Positions 1 through 6,993 of a stretch of DNA of 41,522 nt are shown here, piece by piece. The stretch lies in IMG/VR virus record IMGVR_UViG_3300029327_000053, positions 1-41,522 of that record; one strand, given 5' to 3'. The notes below the pieces were generated by a model. It was not told the origin of the DNA. It did not search any database and was given only the letters and a program-made list of their open reading frames with translations. This stretch comes from a virus. Each line of letters starts with the position of its first letter. Position 1 is the first letter of the stretch. The translations under genes were made by a program, and so were the position numbers.

Positions 1-1326
1 TCAGCTCGCGAGGTTGAACGTCGTCTGGATGACGTTATCGGGCCAATCGGGCCAGACCTCAAACCACGCCTTTCCCTCTTCCTCTTGGCGCGCTTCGTAG
101 TAGTGACGGCGGATCATCGGGATCGAATTGCCCATTTCCAGGCTGACTTCGCCCAGGTTCTTGACGACGGCCGTTCGATAGGTGCCGTAGGAATGCCGCA
201 ACGCATTCACCTTCCATTTGACGCCGGAGGCTTTCGCCATCCACGCAGTGATCCGGTCCGGACGCCGGTGGATGCATACAGGACCCGTCGCCGCGTGAAA
301 TGGCCGCAGCCAGGCAAACAGCGCGTCGCAAATGGGCACGTGGCGCTTTTCCGCCGTTTTGGCCACCTCCGGCCGCACGGTGATATATCGTTTGGTCCAG
401 TTGAAATCTTCCCAGCGCAGGCAATCCTTGTTTGTTCCCGGGGGCGGACAAATTTCCTCTGTACGGATCCCCGCGAAGCCGCCGATCGCAATCCACGGCA
501 ACCACTCGATTCGCGCAGGGCGCGGATCTCCACCGGGGAGCCGGGGTCCCCGCTCCCGGCAAAGTGCATCGAGCAGTTTTTTGAAATCGTCTGGGGTATA
601 GACGGAAACCGAACCGCCGCGACGATCGCTGATCCGAGGCACTTTTTCAGCCTCGGTACGTCGACTCTCGGCCAAGTAGCCTCGATCCTTTGCGAAACGG
701 AAGAGGGTCACAATTTCGGCCCGGATGTTGTTTCGGCGCCGAGCCCCCACGTCCAGGCTGTTCAGCCAGGCCTCGATCTCCCCGGCCCGGATGTTGCCAA
801 TATTCCCCGGATTGCCGCTGGCGAACTCGGCCAGGTCATCATCGAGCCCCTTGATATATTTTGGGTTGTACTGCGCCGCACGCTTGGAAATCATCAGCTC
901 ATCGAGGACCTTGCCCGTAGTCTTTTCGGATTGCGCGATAGCTTGCATACCCAAGCTGATCAGTTTTGCAATGCCGTGTCTGCCCACCTGCTGCCGCGCT
1001 GCCGACCATTCCATGATGGCATCCATCACCCCGACCCCATATTTCTCAACTTCAAGCGCGGCGTGGGCATAGATCGCGCGATCGGCGGCTGTAAAAACGA
1101 AACCTTCGGCACCCGAGTTATTGAGCGTGGTAGCGGCCGCCTCTGCTCCTCCTTTGGCTGCATCCCGGGTTTTGTAAGTCTCGATTTTGCGTTTTCCCCC
1201 GATCCGATAAGCAATTTGAAAGCGGCCGTCTCGGATCTTATAGATTGGTACGAAAATGGCCCCCACGCGAACGCCATCGGGCTTTTCGCGTTTCGCTTTT
1301 TTGGGCTTTTTCACGGTGGGCGGCAT
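1..1326 (-). CDS. int: Tyrosine recombinase (phage integrase)
   Basis: A 441-residue site-specific recombinase that should integrate and excise the phage DNA. The first 80 residues are basic and resemble an arm-binding/AP2-like domain. A core-binding SAM-like domain covers about 85-225, and the catalytic domain about 240-425. Visible catalytic positions are R288 (GIRTEE), K323 (VAKT), R377 in the box NALRHSY and tyrosine Y409 in RRHYYE. The usual box II histidine is N374, and the H/W position before the tyrosine is N400 (MGNS), so both histidine positions are substituted. The gene is leftward at the edge of the element, opposite to the lytic genes, as expected for an integrase. The attachment site cannot be seen because the stop codon is at the window boundary. 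Confidence 0.93.
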   Translation of the reverse strand: MPPTVKKPKKAKREKPDGVRVGAIFVPIYKIRDGRFQIAYRIGGKRKIETYKTRDAAKGGAEAAATTLNNSGAEGFVFTAADRAIYAHAALEVEKYGVGVMDAIMEWSAARQQVGRHGIAKLISLGMQAIAQSEKTTGKVLDELMISKRAAQYNPKYIKGLDDDLAEFASGNPGNIGNIRAGEIEAWLNSLDVGARRRNNIRAEIVTLFRFAKDRGYLAESRRTEAEKVPRISDRRGGSVSVYTPDDFKKLLDALCRERGPRLPGGDPRPARIEWLPWIAIGGFAGIRTEEICPPPGTNKDCLRWEDFNWTKRYITVRPEVAKTAEKRHVPICDALFAWLRPFHAATGPVCIHRRPDRITAWMAKASGVKWKVNALRHSYGTYRTAVVKNLGEVSLEMGNSIPMIRRHYYEARQEEEGKAWFEVWPDWPDNVIQTTFNLAS

Positions 1327-1332
1327 TATAAA

Positions 1333-1626
1333 TCAGTACCCTAGCAGAATCTTCATGGAATCCCACATACCCCTGATCCCGCCAAAATTCCAAAGCATCA
1401 GAGCCATGCCGCCGATGACGATCCAAATATAGATCCCGTTCTTTACCAGCTTTTCGTGTTCCGAAAAAACCTCACTAATGCGCCGCCATTCATTGCGCTG
1501 AGAATCGAACATGTAATCGGTCAGCATTACCCCGCCATCCTCACGCCGGAGTAGCATTTGTAATTCCTCGGTGCTGAATTCGCCGATCTCTTTCCCATCC
1601 CTAGCTATCTTCAATTTCTCGCTCAT
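1333..1626 (-). CDS. Small membrane protein with GYF_2-like domain
   Basis: A 97-residue protein. Residues 5-52 follow the GYF_2 (DUF4339) pattern: a short strand, G-x-x-x-G-E-F-S, a helix TEELQMLL, then a strand and an xxEWRRI motif. This fold binds proline-rich peptides in other systems. One hydrophobic segment at about 65-83 (IYIWIVIGGMALMLW) predicts an inner-membrane anchor with the domain in the cytoplasm. It lies 6 bases downstream of nothing but the integrase start, with the exported protein 37 bases upstream, on the same strand. Together they look like a cargo (moron) pair expressed in the lysogen. No partner is known. Confidence 0.7.
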   Translation of the reverse strand: MSEKLKIARDGKEIGEFSTEELQMLLRREDGGVMLTDYMFDSQRNEWRRISEVFSEHEKLVKNGIYIWIVIGGMALMLWNFGGIRGMWDSMKILLGY

Positions 1627-1663
1627 TTTTTCCTAACAGATCAATCTGTGAGAATTTCGCAAG

Positions 1664-2395
1664 TTACTGGTTCTGAATGAACTTATAGGCGCGTAGGCGT
1701 CTTTTACCCACGTTTTCCACGCCATCGGGAATGGCAATGATTTTGATCTGATCACCCTCGGCCACATCCTGGAGATAATTTTTAAGGATAAATTCCCCAT
1801 AAGCCGCTCTAGGATCAGAGCTGCTTCCTCCATAACCACCTCCACCCCCGCCGATCCTACCCAGGCTAGACGCACTAGATGGAACAGAGATCGGTTTAGG
1901 ACAATACACAATTGCATACTGGTCTTTTACCGCCACAATTTGACCGGTAAGCCGCTTTGATTCTTCGGCCATTTTTTTTGCCTCCTGCGCCTCTTTCTCT
2001 TTTTGCTTTCGAAGATTTTCTTCATCAGCCAAGCGCTGTATTTCACGCTCCTGAGAAGCTTTTAGCTGCGCCGCCTTGGCCTCAAGTTCAGCTGTAGTGC
2101 GCATGCTGATGAGCGTTTCACGCTCTTGCGAAGCCTTTATCTGCGCCACCCGAAATGCCTCTGCCTTGGAGGGATCGTAACCGAATTTCTGGCGCTGCCC
2201 CTCGGGCATGTCAGTAAAATTAACTTTTACCACTCCGAATGCCGTCATCACCACGAGCCCATCTGGCTCAACTCGGGAAACGCTGACGTTCTCGTATTTC
2301 TTGCCATCGTTGGTGGTAATGGAAACCTTCCGGTCTTCGCCGAAGGCGAAGGCAGCGGCGGCAACGACCGTAATACCAATGAGGACGAGTTTCAT
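1664..2395 (-). CDS. Exported coiled-coil protein, verrucomicrobial type
   Basis: A 243-residue protein with a clear Sec signal peptide (basic start MK, hydrophobic core about 3-17, likely cleavage after AFAFG). Residues 22-75 form a small beta-rich domain (DGKKYENVSVSRVEPDG ... YDPSKAEAF). From memory I associate this domain with Verrucomicrobia secreted proteins; that is established knowledge recalled, not searched. Residues 80-150 are a charged Ala/Glu/Lys/Gln coiled coil. A glycine-serine linker near 185-200 leads to a C-terminal beta domain. It is likely periplasmic or surface-associated. It lies between the integrase and the regulator on the lysogenic strand, so it may change the host envelope. 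The function is unknown. Confidence 0.72.
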   Translation of the reverse strand: MKLVLIGITVVAAAAFAFGEDRKVSITTNDGKKYENVSVSRVEPDGLVVMTAFGVVKVNFTDMPEGQRQKFGYDPSKAEAFRVAQIKASQERETLISMRTTAELEAKAAQLKASQEREIQRLADEENLRKQKEKEAQEAKKMAEESKRLTGQIVAVKDQYAIVYCPKPISVPSSASSLGRIGGGGGGYGGSSSDPRAAYGEFILKNYLQDVAEGDQIKIIAIPDGVENVGKRRLRAYKFIQNQ

Positions 2396-2403
2396 AATAA
2401 AAC

Positions 2404-2811
2404 CTAGTCTTGTTCTGAAATCCGTTTCCGGCGCGATTTTGTGTAGGTGATGTCGCGTCGGGGCACCGGAAGTTCGTCGCTTTGAAGTTCCTCGTTTAGA
2501 ATCACGCGATCGGGAATTTGCGGAGCCAAACCACGAGCAGTTGAGGAGGAAGACCGGCCTCCGTGTTCTGGGGGAATGTAACGCCCCTTCACATTGGAGG
2601 CTGCATCGCCCCCTTTTTTCTCCAGCTCAGAAGTTGGAATAATTGAAAGAGGCATTCGGATTTCCCCGTGTTCTTCAATATAGCGGATCAAAGCCTCGAC
2701 ACAGGCCTCGGCCAACGTCGTCTCGCTCAAACCAACCCTTTCCGCCGCCTGCTGAAGGCGGTTTTTCATATCAACCGAAGAGCGGAAGGCAATACGTGTG
2801 TCCTTAGCCAT
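2404..2811 (-). CDS. Ribbon-helix-helix regulator (putative repressor)
   Basis: A 135-residue protein. Residues 4-50 fit a ribbon-helix-helix fold: strand RIAFRSS, helix VDMKNRLQQAAERVG, turn LSETT, helix LAEACVEALIRYIEEHG. RHH proteins bind operators as paired dimers through the strand. The remainder is polar and low in structure, with a basic end (SRRKRISEQD). The gene is transcribed towards the integrase and diverges from another RHH gene across an operator-like region. It is therefore the best candidate for the lysogeny repressor, but no classical CI-type repressor is present for comparison. Confidence 0.72.
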   Translation of the reverse strand: MAKDTRIAFRSSVDMKNRLQQAAERVGLSETTLAEACVEALIRYIEEHGEIRMPLSIIPTSELEKKGGDAASNVKGRYIPPEHGGRSSSSTARGLAPQIPDRVILNEELQSDELPVPRRDITYTKSRRKRISEQD

Positions 2812-2829
2812 GGCCGGACGGTATCGCCG

Positions 2830-2914
2830 TTGTTACCCGTTGGGCAAACAAAATCTTAGAACGAAAAAGAAAATCTCTTGCAATGTTTCCCGATGTGAGC
2901 ACAATGGGAAACAT
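2830..2914. promoter_or_regulatory. Divergent control region with two operator-like sites
   Basis: A perfect 9-bp inverted repeat, ATGTTTCCC (2883-2891) and GGGAAACAT (2906-2914), encloses a further GTG/CAC pair, making a 32-bp symmetrical site. A related weaker site is TTGTTACCC (2830-2838) with GGGCAAACA (2842-2850). The hexamer TTGCAA (2878-2883) is itself palindromic and could be the -35 box in both directions. Rightward, CACAAT at 2900-2905 is a possible -10. This is what is expected for an autoregulated RHH-controlled divergent promoter. The promoter elements are weak matches; the repeat is certain. Confidence 0.6.
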
Positions 2915-3125
2915 GAAAGGTGCATCTATTCAGATCATCCCCAAGCGCGAAACCGTCCAGAAAATCGATGCGATCAAGGAGCAACTGCGCACTTCTCGTG
3001 CCGGTATCTGCAATCTCGCGATCGACTTCGTCCTTCCAATGCTCGAATCCGGAAAAGCCCGGGTTGTTAACGGGAACATTGAGATTGTTAACACCCCTGC
3101 CCCTGAGGGTCACATGGCAGCGTAA
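2913..3125 (+). CDS. Small RHH-type DNA-binding protein (Cro-like role)
   Basis: A 70-residue protein beginning MKGASIQIIP. Its layout is strand SIQIIP, helix KRETVQKIDAIKEQL, turn RTSRA, helix GICNLAIDFVLPMLE, which is again a ribbon-helix-helix. The reading frame stays open upstream, with in-frame ATGs at 2883 and 2904. I chose 2913 because it leaves the domain at the N-terminus and fits a start just after the predicted promoter. None of the three has a good ribosome site. The operator repeat overlaps the first codons, so binding would block expression of this gene. It heads the rightward early genes. Confidence 0.62.
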   Translation: MKGASIQIIPKRETVQKIDAIKEQLRTSRAGICNLAIDFVLPMLESGKARVVNGNIEIVNTPAPEGHMAA

Positions 3126-3150
3126 CCGCACGAATCACACGGAGGGTGTT

Positions 3151-3930
3151 ATGACAAAAGAAGAGATCGTTTCCGCGATCGTGCGGCTGGCACGCGCTGC
3201 AAATCAGAACATGTGCTTCTCCCTGGATGTCTTCCGGGCGGCGCGCCATGTGCGCGGCGCGGAGCCGATCCTGAAAGAGGCACAGGAGGAAATCAAAACC
3301 CAGTCTGCCATGCGCTCGGCCTATATGACCTGCGCCAGGGCCGTTAAAGAGGCGATGACCCTCTCCTCTGCGGAGGATTGCCTGCGCTTTTACTGCGCTG
3401 GGGCATGCACGGACTGGGCGGGCTCACCCGGCACGCCCGATGATTTCAGGTATTTCGAGACGAAATTAACGGCCTACCGCGAAGCTCTCCGGCTGGTGGT
3501 CCAGGAAATCCTGCGCAGGCCGCGCGAATGCCCGAGCAAGCTGGCCCCGGCTTCGTTGCCGTTCGGCCAGGTGCGCCTGGCGCTGCCACTTACCATCACG
3601 ACGGAGGAACATGCCGGGCTGCATGTCGTGGCCACGCGGGAGCGCATCTCCATTACCGGGCTCCTCGAGGCATTCATCGCGGATGTCACTGGCAGCGCCC
3701 GATCGGGCGGATCGGACGAGCGCGACTACGCCGCCGCCTGGGTGCAGCGCCGCCTATTTACCTGGGATAAACACTGCATTGGATTCGGTGAGATCCCGGA
3801 AAAAGTGCCGACGATGGAAGTCGATCGGCGCTGCGCCTGGATGAACCGCTGGAACAAAGCGGCCTGGATGCACCGCGAATCTCTGCAACGGCATTGGCAA
3901 TCCCAACACAGCAAGAAGGAGGAAGCATAA
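3151..3930 (+). CDS. Hypothetical early protein
   Basis: A 259-residue protein that I do not recognise. The frame is open back to 2920, but the start at ATG 3151 has the ribosome site GGAGG at 3141, and the upstream part overlaps the preceding gene. It is mostly helical and rich in Arg, Ala and Glu. There are several cysteines in 65-95 (MTCARAV, CLRFYCAGACTDW), which could bind metal but do not match a named motif. The C-terminus is tryptophan-rich and basic (AWMNRWNKAAWMHRES). It is the first long gene of the early operon, and the next gene follows after 2 bases. Confidence 0.7.
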   Translation: MTKEEIVSAIVRLARAANQNMCFSLDVFRAARHVRGAEPILKEAQEEIKTQSAMRSAYMTCARAVKEAMTLSSAEDCLRFYCAGACTDWAGSPGTPDDFRYFETKLTAYREALRLVVQEILRRPRECPSKLAPASLPFGQVRLALPLTITTEEHAGLHVVATRERISITGLLEAFIADVTGSARSGGSDERDYAAAWVQRRLFTWDKHCIGFGEIPEKVPTMEVDRRCAWMNRWNKAAWMHRESLQRHWQSQHSKKEEA

Positions 3931-3932
3931 CC

Positions 3933-4205
3933 ATGGAAAATCAAATCAACATTAAGGCGGTCAACCGTTTCGTCCAGCTCGCGGGCCGGGGGGCATTCCC
4001 GGGGGCGGCTGGCGGCGAGAAGATCTGCAACCGGCTCGCCAAGGCGCTGGAAAAGATCGGCGATGATCTGGCGCTGCTCGACCAGGGCGATATTGAAGGC
4101 GCGTGTGACTTGATGCGCCTCATGTCCGGGCCTTGGCCCACCGACGAGGTAAAGAAGATGGCCTACGACATGGTCCACCAGGCCGCAACCGGGAGGAAAG
4201 CATAA
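3933..4205 (+). CDS. Hypothetical early protein, paralogue 1
   Basis: A 90-residue helical protein of unknown function. The start is ATG 3933, preceded by AAGGAGG at about 3915. It shares an organised pattern with the next gene: FVQLAGRGAFPGAAGGE, then a basic helix, GDDLALLD, GACDLMRL and a closing AATGR. The two are therefore tandem duplicates that have diverged. The stop TAA overlaps the next start (TAATG), implying coupled translation. The glycine-rich loop GAAGGE/AASGGE is the best-conserved part and could be a binding loop, but no known nucleotide-binding signature fits. Confidence 0.72.
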   Translation: MENQINIKAVNRFVQLAGRGAFPGAAGGEKICNRLAKALEKIGDDLALLDQGDIEGACDLMRLMSGPWPTDEVKKMAYDMVHQAATGRKA

Positions 4206-4462
4206 TGCAAATCGCGAAGATCCAGCATTTTGTAGAACTGGCGGCACGTGGAACCCTACCGGCGGCGTCCGGCGGGGAAATGAAGGCCAATAAGATAGCC
4301 AAAGAGATCCGGCGTATCTCGAAAGATTTCGCGGGCCTCGATGCGGAAGCGACCGCCGGCGCTTGCGAGCTGCTGCGCCTGGCTGCGGCTCCTTCGGGGG
4401 AAGCAATGCGAGAGGCCGTGGCCTATGAACTCCGCTTCGCGGCAACCGGGAGAGGCTTATGA
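4205..4462 (+). CDS. Hypothetical early protein, paralogue 2
   Basis: An 85-residue protein beginning MQIAKIQHFVELAARG. It is the paralogue of the gene just upstream; the shared pattern includes F-V-x-L-A-x-R-G, x-P-A-A-S-G-G-E, I-A-K, G-A-C-E-L-L-R-L and A-A-T-G-R at the end. The start ATG overlaps the upstream stop (TAATG), and its own stop overlaps the next start (ATGA). Keeping two divergent copies suggests a heterodimer or different targets. The function is unknown. Confidence 0.72.
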   Translation: MQIAKIQHFVELAARGTLPAASGGEMKANKIAKEIRRISKDFAGLDAEATAGACELLRLAAAPSGEAMREAVAYELRFAATGRGL

Positions 4463-4719
4463 CCGAGCTCGTCGTATTCGACTACCACGCCGCGAAGCTG
4501 CGCAAGCAGCTCGAAGAGAATGCCAACCCCCGGGAGATAGGCAATGCGGCGGATGATCTCCGGCTTATGGAGTTCGCTGGCTACTGCAGGAACAAAGGAG
4601 ATCATATTACGGCAGCGAAGTGCTGGCATTCCATCGCGCTCCACGCCCAGGCCATGGAGCGGCGTCACCAGCGGGAGCAAAAACGAAAGGCGGCGATCGC
4701 CGCCGCTCAACGGCCATGA
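4459..4719 (+). CDS. Hypothetical early protein
   Basis: An 86-residue protein with a start overlapping the previous stop (ATGA). It begins with a short beta-like segment (MTELVVFDYHAA) and continues as amphipathic helices. The middle (EFAGYCRNKGDHITAAKCWHSIALHAQAMERR) resembles a single helix-turn-helix repeat of the TPR kind, as a visual impression only. The tail is strongly basic (QKRKAAIAAAQRP). The function is unknown. Confidence 0.68.
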   Translation: MTELVVFDYHAAKLRKQLEENANPREIGNAADDLRLMEFAGYCRNKGDHITAAKCWHSIALHAQAMERRHQREQKRKAAIAAAQRP

Positions 4720-5060
4720 AACAGCTCCCCTCCATCGCCATCAATGAAGCCACGGTGCTCCAGCTCATCCGCGAGCATATCGCGCAGGAGATCTCCGGGC
4801 CCACGTTGCGGCGGCTCCGGCGCCAGGCGCTCGCGTCGATCGAGACGGTGAGCCCGGAGGAGGGCGGGGAATGCCTGGGGCTTACGGCCCGGAGCTTCCA
4901 GACCTGGTGCAAGCGCGTCGGCATCGCCAAGCTCAATCTCGGGTATAAGAGCAAACGCTACAGCGTGCGCGCGATCGCCGAAAAAATGCAGCAGCGCGCC
5001 CTCAAACCGAAACCCGGGAGCCGCGTGGCCCGCTACCTGGAGGCGAAGAGCGCCGCGTGA
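4716..5060 (+). CDS. Helix-turn-helix protein, possibly excisionase-like
   Basis: A 114-residue protein starting MKQLPSIAIN at an ATGA junction. Residues about 50-100 read like a MerR/excisionase-type DNA-binding domain: a helix with GGECLGLTARSFQTWCKRVGI, then a strand with LGYKSKRYSVRAIAEKM, which matches the usual pattern of a turn followed by a G-x-x-x-R-Y strand and a last helix. It could be the excisionase working with the integrase or an early regulator. The tail is basic (KPKPGSRVARYLEAK). The domain call is by pattern only. Confidence 0.6.
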   Translation: MKQLPSIAINEATVLQLIREHIAQEISGPTLRRLRRQALASIETVSPEEGGECLGLTARSFQTWCKRVGIAKLNLGYKSKRYSVRAIAEKMQQRALKPKPGSRVARYLEAKSAA

Positions 5061-5311
5061 GAACCCCGGAAAAACAGGCGGCCTTCGAAGACCTGACCGA
5101 GCGCATTGTCGCGACTTTTCAAAAAGCCGACGCGCGCTTTGCCATCTACATCGGCCTCGGCGCGATGGCACCCCGCAAGGCCCTGGTCACCCTGGCCAGG
5201 GTCCGGGAAAGCTGGGAGGCCCTCATCCCCGGCATCGGCGAGCGGCTCATCGCCACGAAGACCGAGCAAGCAGCCCTGAACCAAAAAAAACGAGAGGAAA
5301 CAGCAGCATGA
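5057..5311 (+). CDS. Hypothetical early protein
   Basis: An 84-residue protein, likely starting at GTG 5057, which overlaps the previous stop (GTGA). It is all-helical with an acidic first half (TPEKQAAFEDLTERIVATF) and a basic, alanine-rich tail. There is no signal peptide or membrane segment. The function is not recognisable. Its place in an unbroken chain of coupled genes makes it a real gene. Confidence 0.62.
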   Translation: MRTPEKQAAFEDLTERIVATFQKADARFAIYIGLGAMAPRKALVTLARVRESWEALIPGIGERLIATKTEQAALNQKKREETAA

Positions 5312-5490
5312 AACCGATCGAGTTAGCCGTCTACTCCATTTGCGCCGTCGTAGCGGCAGAGTTTTTAGCCACTGGGAAAAAACTCTACCAAGACGGGCAG
5401 CCGTTCGTGGCCTTCCTTTCGTGCCTCGTAACGCTTTGGTTTGTAGTCCAGGCGGTGCGCATTTACCGCAACTCGGAGGGCGAACGATGA
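5308..5490 (+). CDS. Small membrane protein, two transmembrane helices
   Basis: A 60-residue protein. Hydrophobic segments are at about 4-22 (IELAVYSICAVVAAEFLA) and 33-51 (FVAFLSCLVTLWFVVQAV), joined by a short polar loop (TGKKLYQDGQ) and ending with a basic and acidic tail. It starts at an ATGA junction and is coupled the same way to the DUF5131 gene. Early small membrane proteins of phages often affect superinfection or the host envelope; that role is inference only. Confidence 0.65.
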   Translation: MKPIELAVYSICAVVAAEFLATGKKLYQDGQPFVAFLSCLVTLWFVVQAVRIYRNSEGER

Positions 5491-6569
5491 GCAAGACCAA
5501 GATCGAATGGACGAATGAGACGGATAACATCATCGTCGCCAAAGATGGCGGGTGGTGGTGCCGGAAATGCTCCCCGGGGTGTGAGCATTGCTACGCCGAG
5601 GCGCTCAACCGGAATGCCTTTTTCCACGGCAATGGACGCGACTATGTTGGCCACCCGCCGAAGTTGCGCCTTCGCGAAGATATTTTCGCAACGTGGTCAA
5701 ACCAGCGCAAGCCGCGGCGGCATTTCATCTCCTCGATGACGGATGTCTTCGGCGGATGGGTCCCCAGGTCGTGGATCTTCCGGTTCCTGGATGCGATGGC
5801 CTCCACGCCACGGCAGACTTTCCAGGTTCTCACGAAGCGGGCCGATCAAATGGCCGAACACGTTGCGGCGTGGCTGGACGCTCGCGGGGCGGATCGGATC
5901 CCGCTCAATATCTGGCTCGGGTTCACGGCGGAAAACCAGGAGTGTTTCGACCGGCGCTGGAACTGCATCGAGCCGCTGGTCCATCGGCTGGGCGTGGTGT
6001 TCGTTTCGGCCGAGCCGCTGCTCGGCGCCATCACGCTCCCAGAGAATTTCCTCGCGCTCAAGTGGCGCGCCCAGGTGATCGCCGGCGGCGAGAGCGGCGA
6101 CCAGGCGCGGCCCATGCACCCCGATTGGGCGCGGGGTCTGCGGGATCAATGCCACGAGGCGGAAGTGTGCTTCTTTTTCAAGCAATGGGGGGAGTGGATT
6201 GCTGGCGATCACGTCGATGGGTTGCCGGAACACGAACCCAAGCGCATCTGCAAACTCGCACTTGATGGTACCCAGGCCAACGACGTCACAATGCCTTACG
6301 AAAAGCGTAACGGGATGAAAACCGTTGTGCTCATAGGAAAGAAAATCACGGGCCGCATCCTCGATGACTGCACCTGGCAGCAGATGCCATACGCGCACAG
6401 CATTTGCCGCGTGTGCGGCTGCTCGGAATTCCAGGCATGCCCGAGCGGGCGCTACTGGATCGACGAGGAGCACACCCTTTGCAGCGAATGCGCCCCGGGG
6501 ACACGCCTCGGCCCCGCGCCCGCCATCTCCGGCCTGACTGATGCTCTTAGAAAGGCAGGTGTCCTGTGA
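5487..6569 (+). CDS. DUF5131 (phage Gp37/Gp68) family protein with CxxxCxxC motif
   Basis: A 360-residue protein. The N-terminus TKIEWTN, the cysteine motif C28-x3-C32-x2-C35 (preceded by C25), the segment VFVSAEPLLG near 172 and GGESGDQARPMHP near 200, ending in FFFKQWGEW near 229-237, are all hallmarks of DUF5131. This phage-borne family resembles radical SAM enzymes in its iron-sulfur cysteine motif; its substrate is unknown to me. A C-terminal extension carries a second cysteine cluster (C307, C310, C312, C318, C332, C335), probably zinc-binding, which may be a fused domain. It begins at ATGA with the membrane protein gene upstream. Confidence 0.85.
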   Translation: MSKTKIEWTNETDNIIVAKDGGWWCRKCSPGCEHCYAEALNRNAFFHGNGRDYVGHPPKLRLREDIFATWSNQRKPRRHFISSMTDVFGGWVPRSWIFRFLDAMASTPRQTFQVLTKRADQMAEHVAAWLDARGADRIPLNIWLGFTAENQECFDRRWNCIEPLVHRLGVVFVSAEPLLGAITLPENFLALKWRAQVIAGGESGDQARPMHPDWARGLRDQCHEAEVCFFFKQWGEWIAGDHVDGLPEHEPKRICKLALDGTQANDVTMPYEKRNGMKTVVLIGKKITGRILDDCTWQQMPYAHSICRVCGCSEFQACPSGRYWIDEEHTLCSECAPGTRLGPAPAISGLTDALRKAGVL

Positions 6570-6763
6570 AACGCGGGAAAATTCGCATCATTCCCAGGCG
6601 CAAATTATGCCGGGTACCCATCTATCGGCGGCAATTTCGCAACGCGCTGGCATTTCGCATCAAGATCAATACGCGCAGGTTTGAAAATGCGATCCGCCGG
6701 GCCGATGCGATCTTCAAAAAGTTTATGGACCCAAGTTTAGGGAGGCCATGGCCTCATCAGTAG
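6566..6763 (+). CDS. Small basic hypothetical protein
   Basis: A 65-residue protein starting at GTG 6566, overlapping the previous stop (GTGA). It is highly basic (many Arg and Lys in the first 50 residues, such as RIIPRRKLCRVPIYRRQFR), which suggests binding to nucleic acid. No known domain is visible. Its end contains a perfect 14-bp palindrome, GAGGCCATGGCCTC (6742-6755), and its stop codon begins the GGA-rich leader of the CsrA gene. Confidence 0.55.
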   Translation: MKRGKIRIIPRRKLCRVPIYRRQFRNALAFRIKINTRRFENAIRRADAIFKKFMDPSLGRPWPHQ

Positions 6764-6793
6764 GAACCAAGGAAACCAAAAGGAGAACACCAC
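6760..6793 (+). promoter_or_regulatory. GGA-rich leader of csrA, likely CsrA autoregulation site
   Basis: Three GGA triplets at 6763, 6771 and 6782 precede the CsrA start codon at 6794. The last lies in the ribosome site AAAGGAG. CsrA proteins bind A/GGA motifs in RNA and repress their own messages by covering the ribosome site. The pattern therefore suggests that the phage CsrA controls itself. The motif density is seen; the regulation is inference. Confidence 0.5.
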
Positions 6794-6988
6794 ATGCTAG
6801 TATTATCACGTAAGGTCAGCGAAACGATCATGATCGGCGAAAACATCGAGATCATGGTTACGCGGATCGAACACGGCGCCGTCCGGATACGGATCGCGGC
6901 CCCGCGCGAGATCCCGATCTTCCGCGGCGAACTCTACCGCGAGATCCACCGCAACGATCTCAAACCTCAACCCGTGGAGGGAGCTTAA
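6794..6988 (+). CDS. csrA: CsrA family translational regulator
   Basis: A 64-residue protein matching CsrA over its full length (usual length about 60-70). It starts [15 protein letters not shown] and carries [15 protein letters not shown] followed by FRGELYREI. Residues L4, R6 and R44, which contact RNA in E. coli CsrA, are all present. CsrA dimers bind GGA motifs in mRNA leaders and change translation or stability. Here it lies in the early operon, so it may redirect host carbon and motility control or time phage gene expression. A good ribosome site (AAAGGAG) precedes the ATG. The next gene follows after 5 bases. Confidence 0.92.
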   Translation: MLVLSRKVSETIMIGENIEIMVTRIEHGAVRIRIAAPREIPIFRGELYREIHRNDLKPQPVEGA

Positions 6989-6993
6989 GAGCC

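Noticed and set aside
85-1344. Long plus-strand reading frame over the integrase (419 residues)
   Set aside because: The minus strand encodes a clear tyrosine recombinase with catalytic residues. The antisense frame has no domain and is the usual mirror frame of GC-rich genes.
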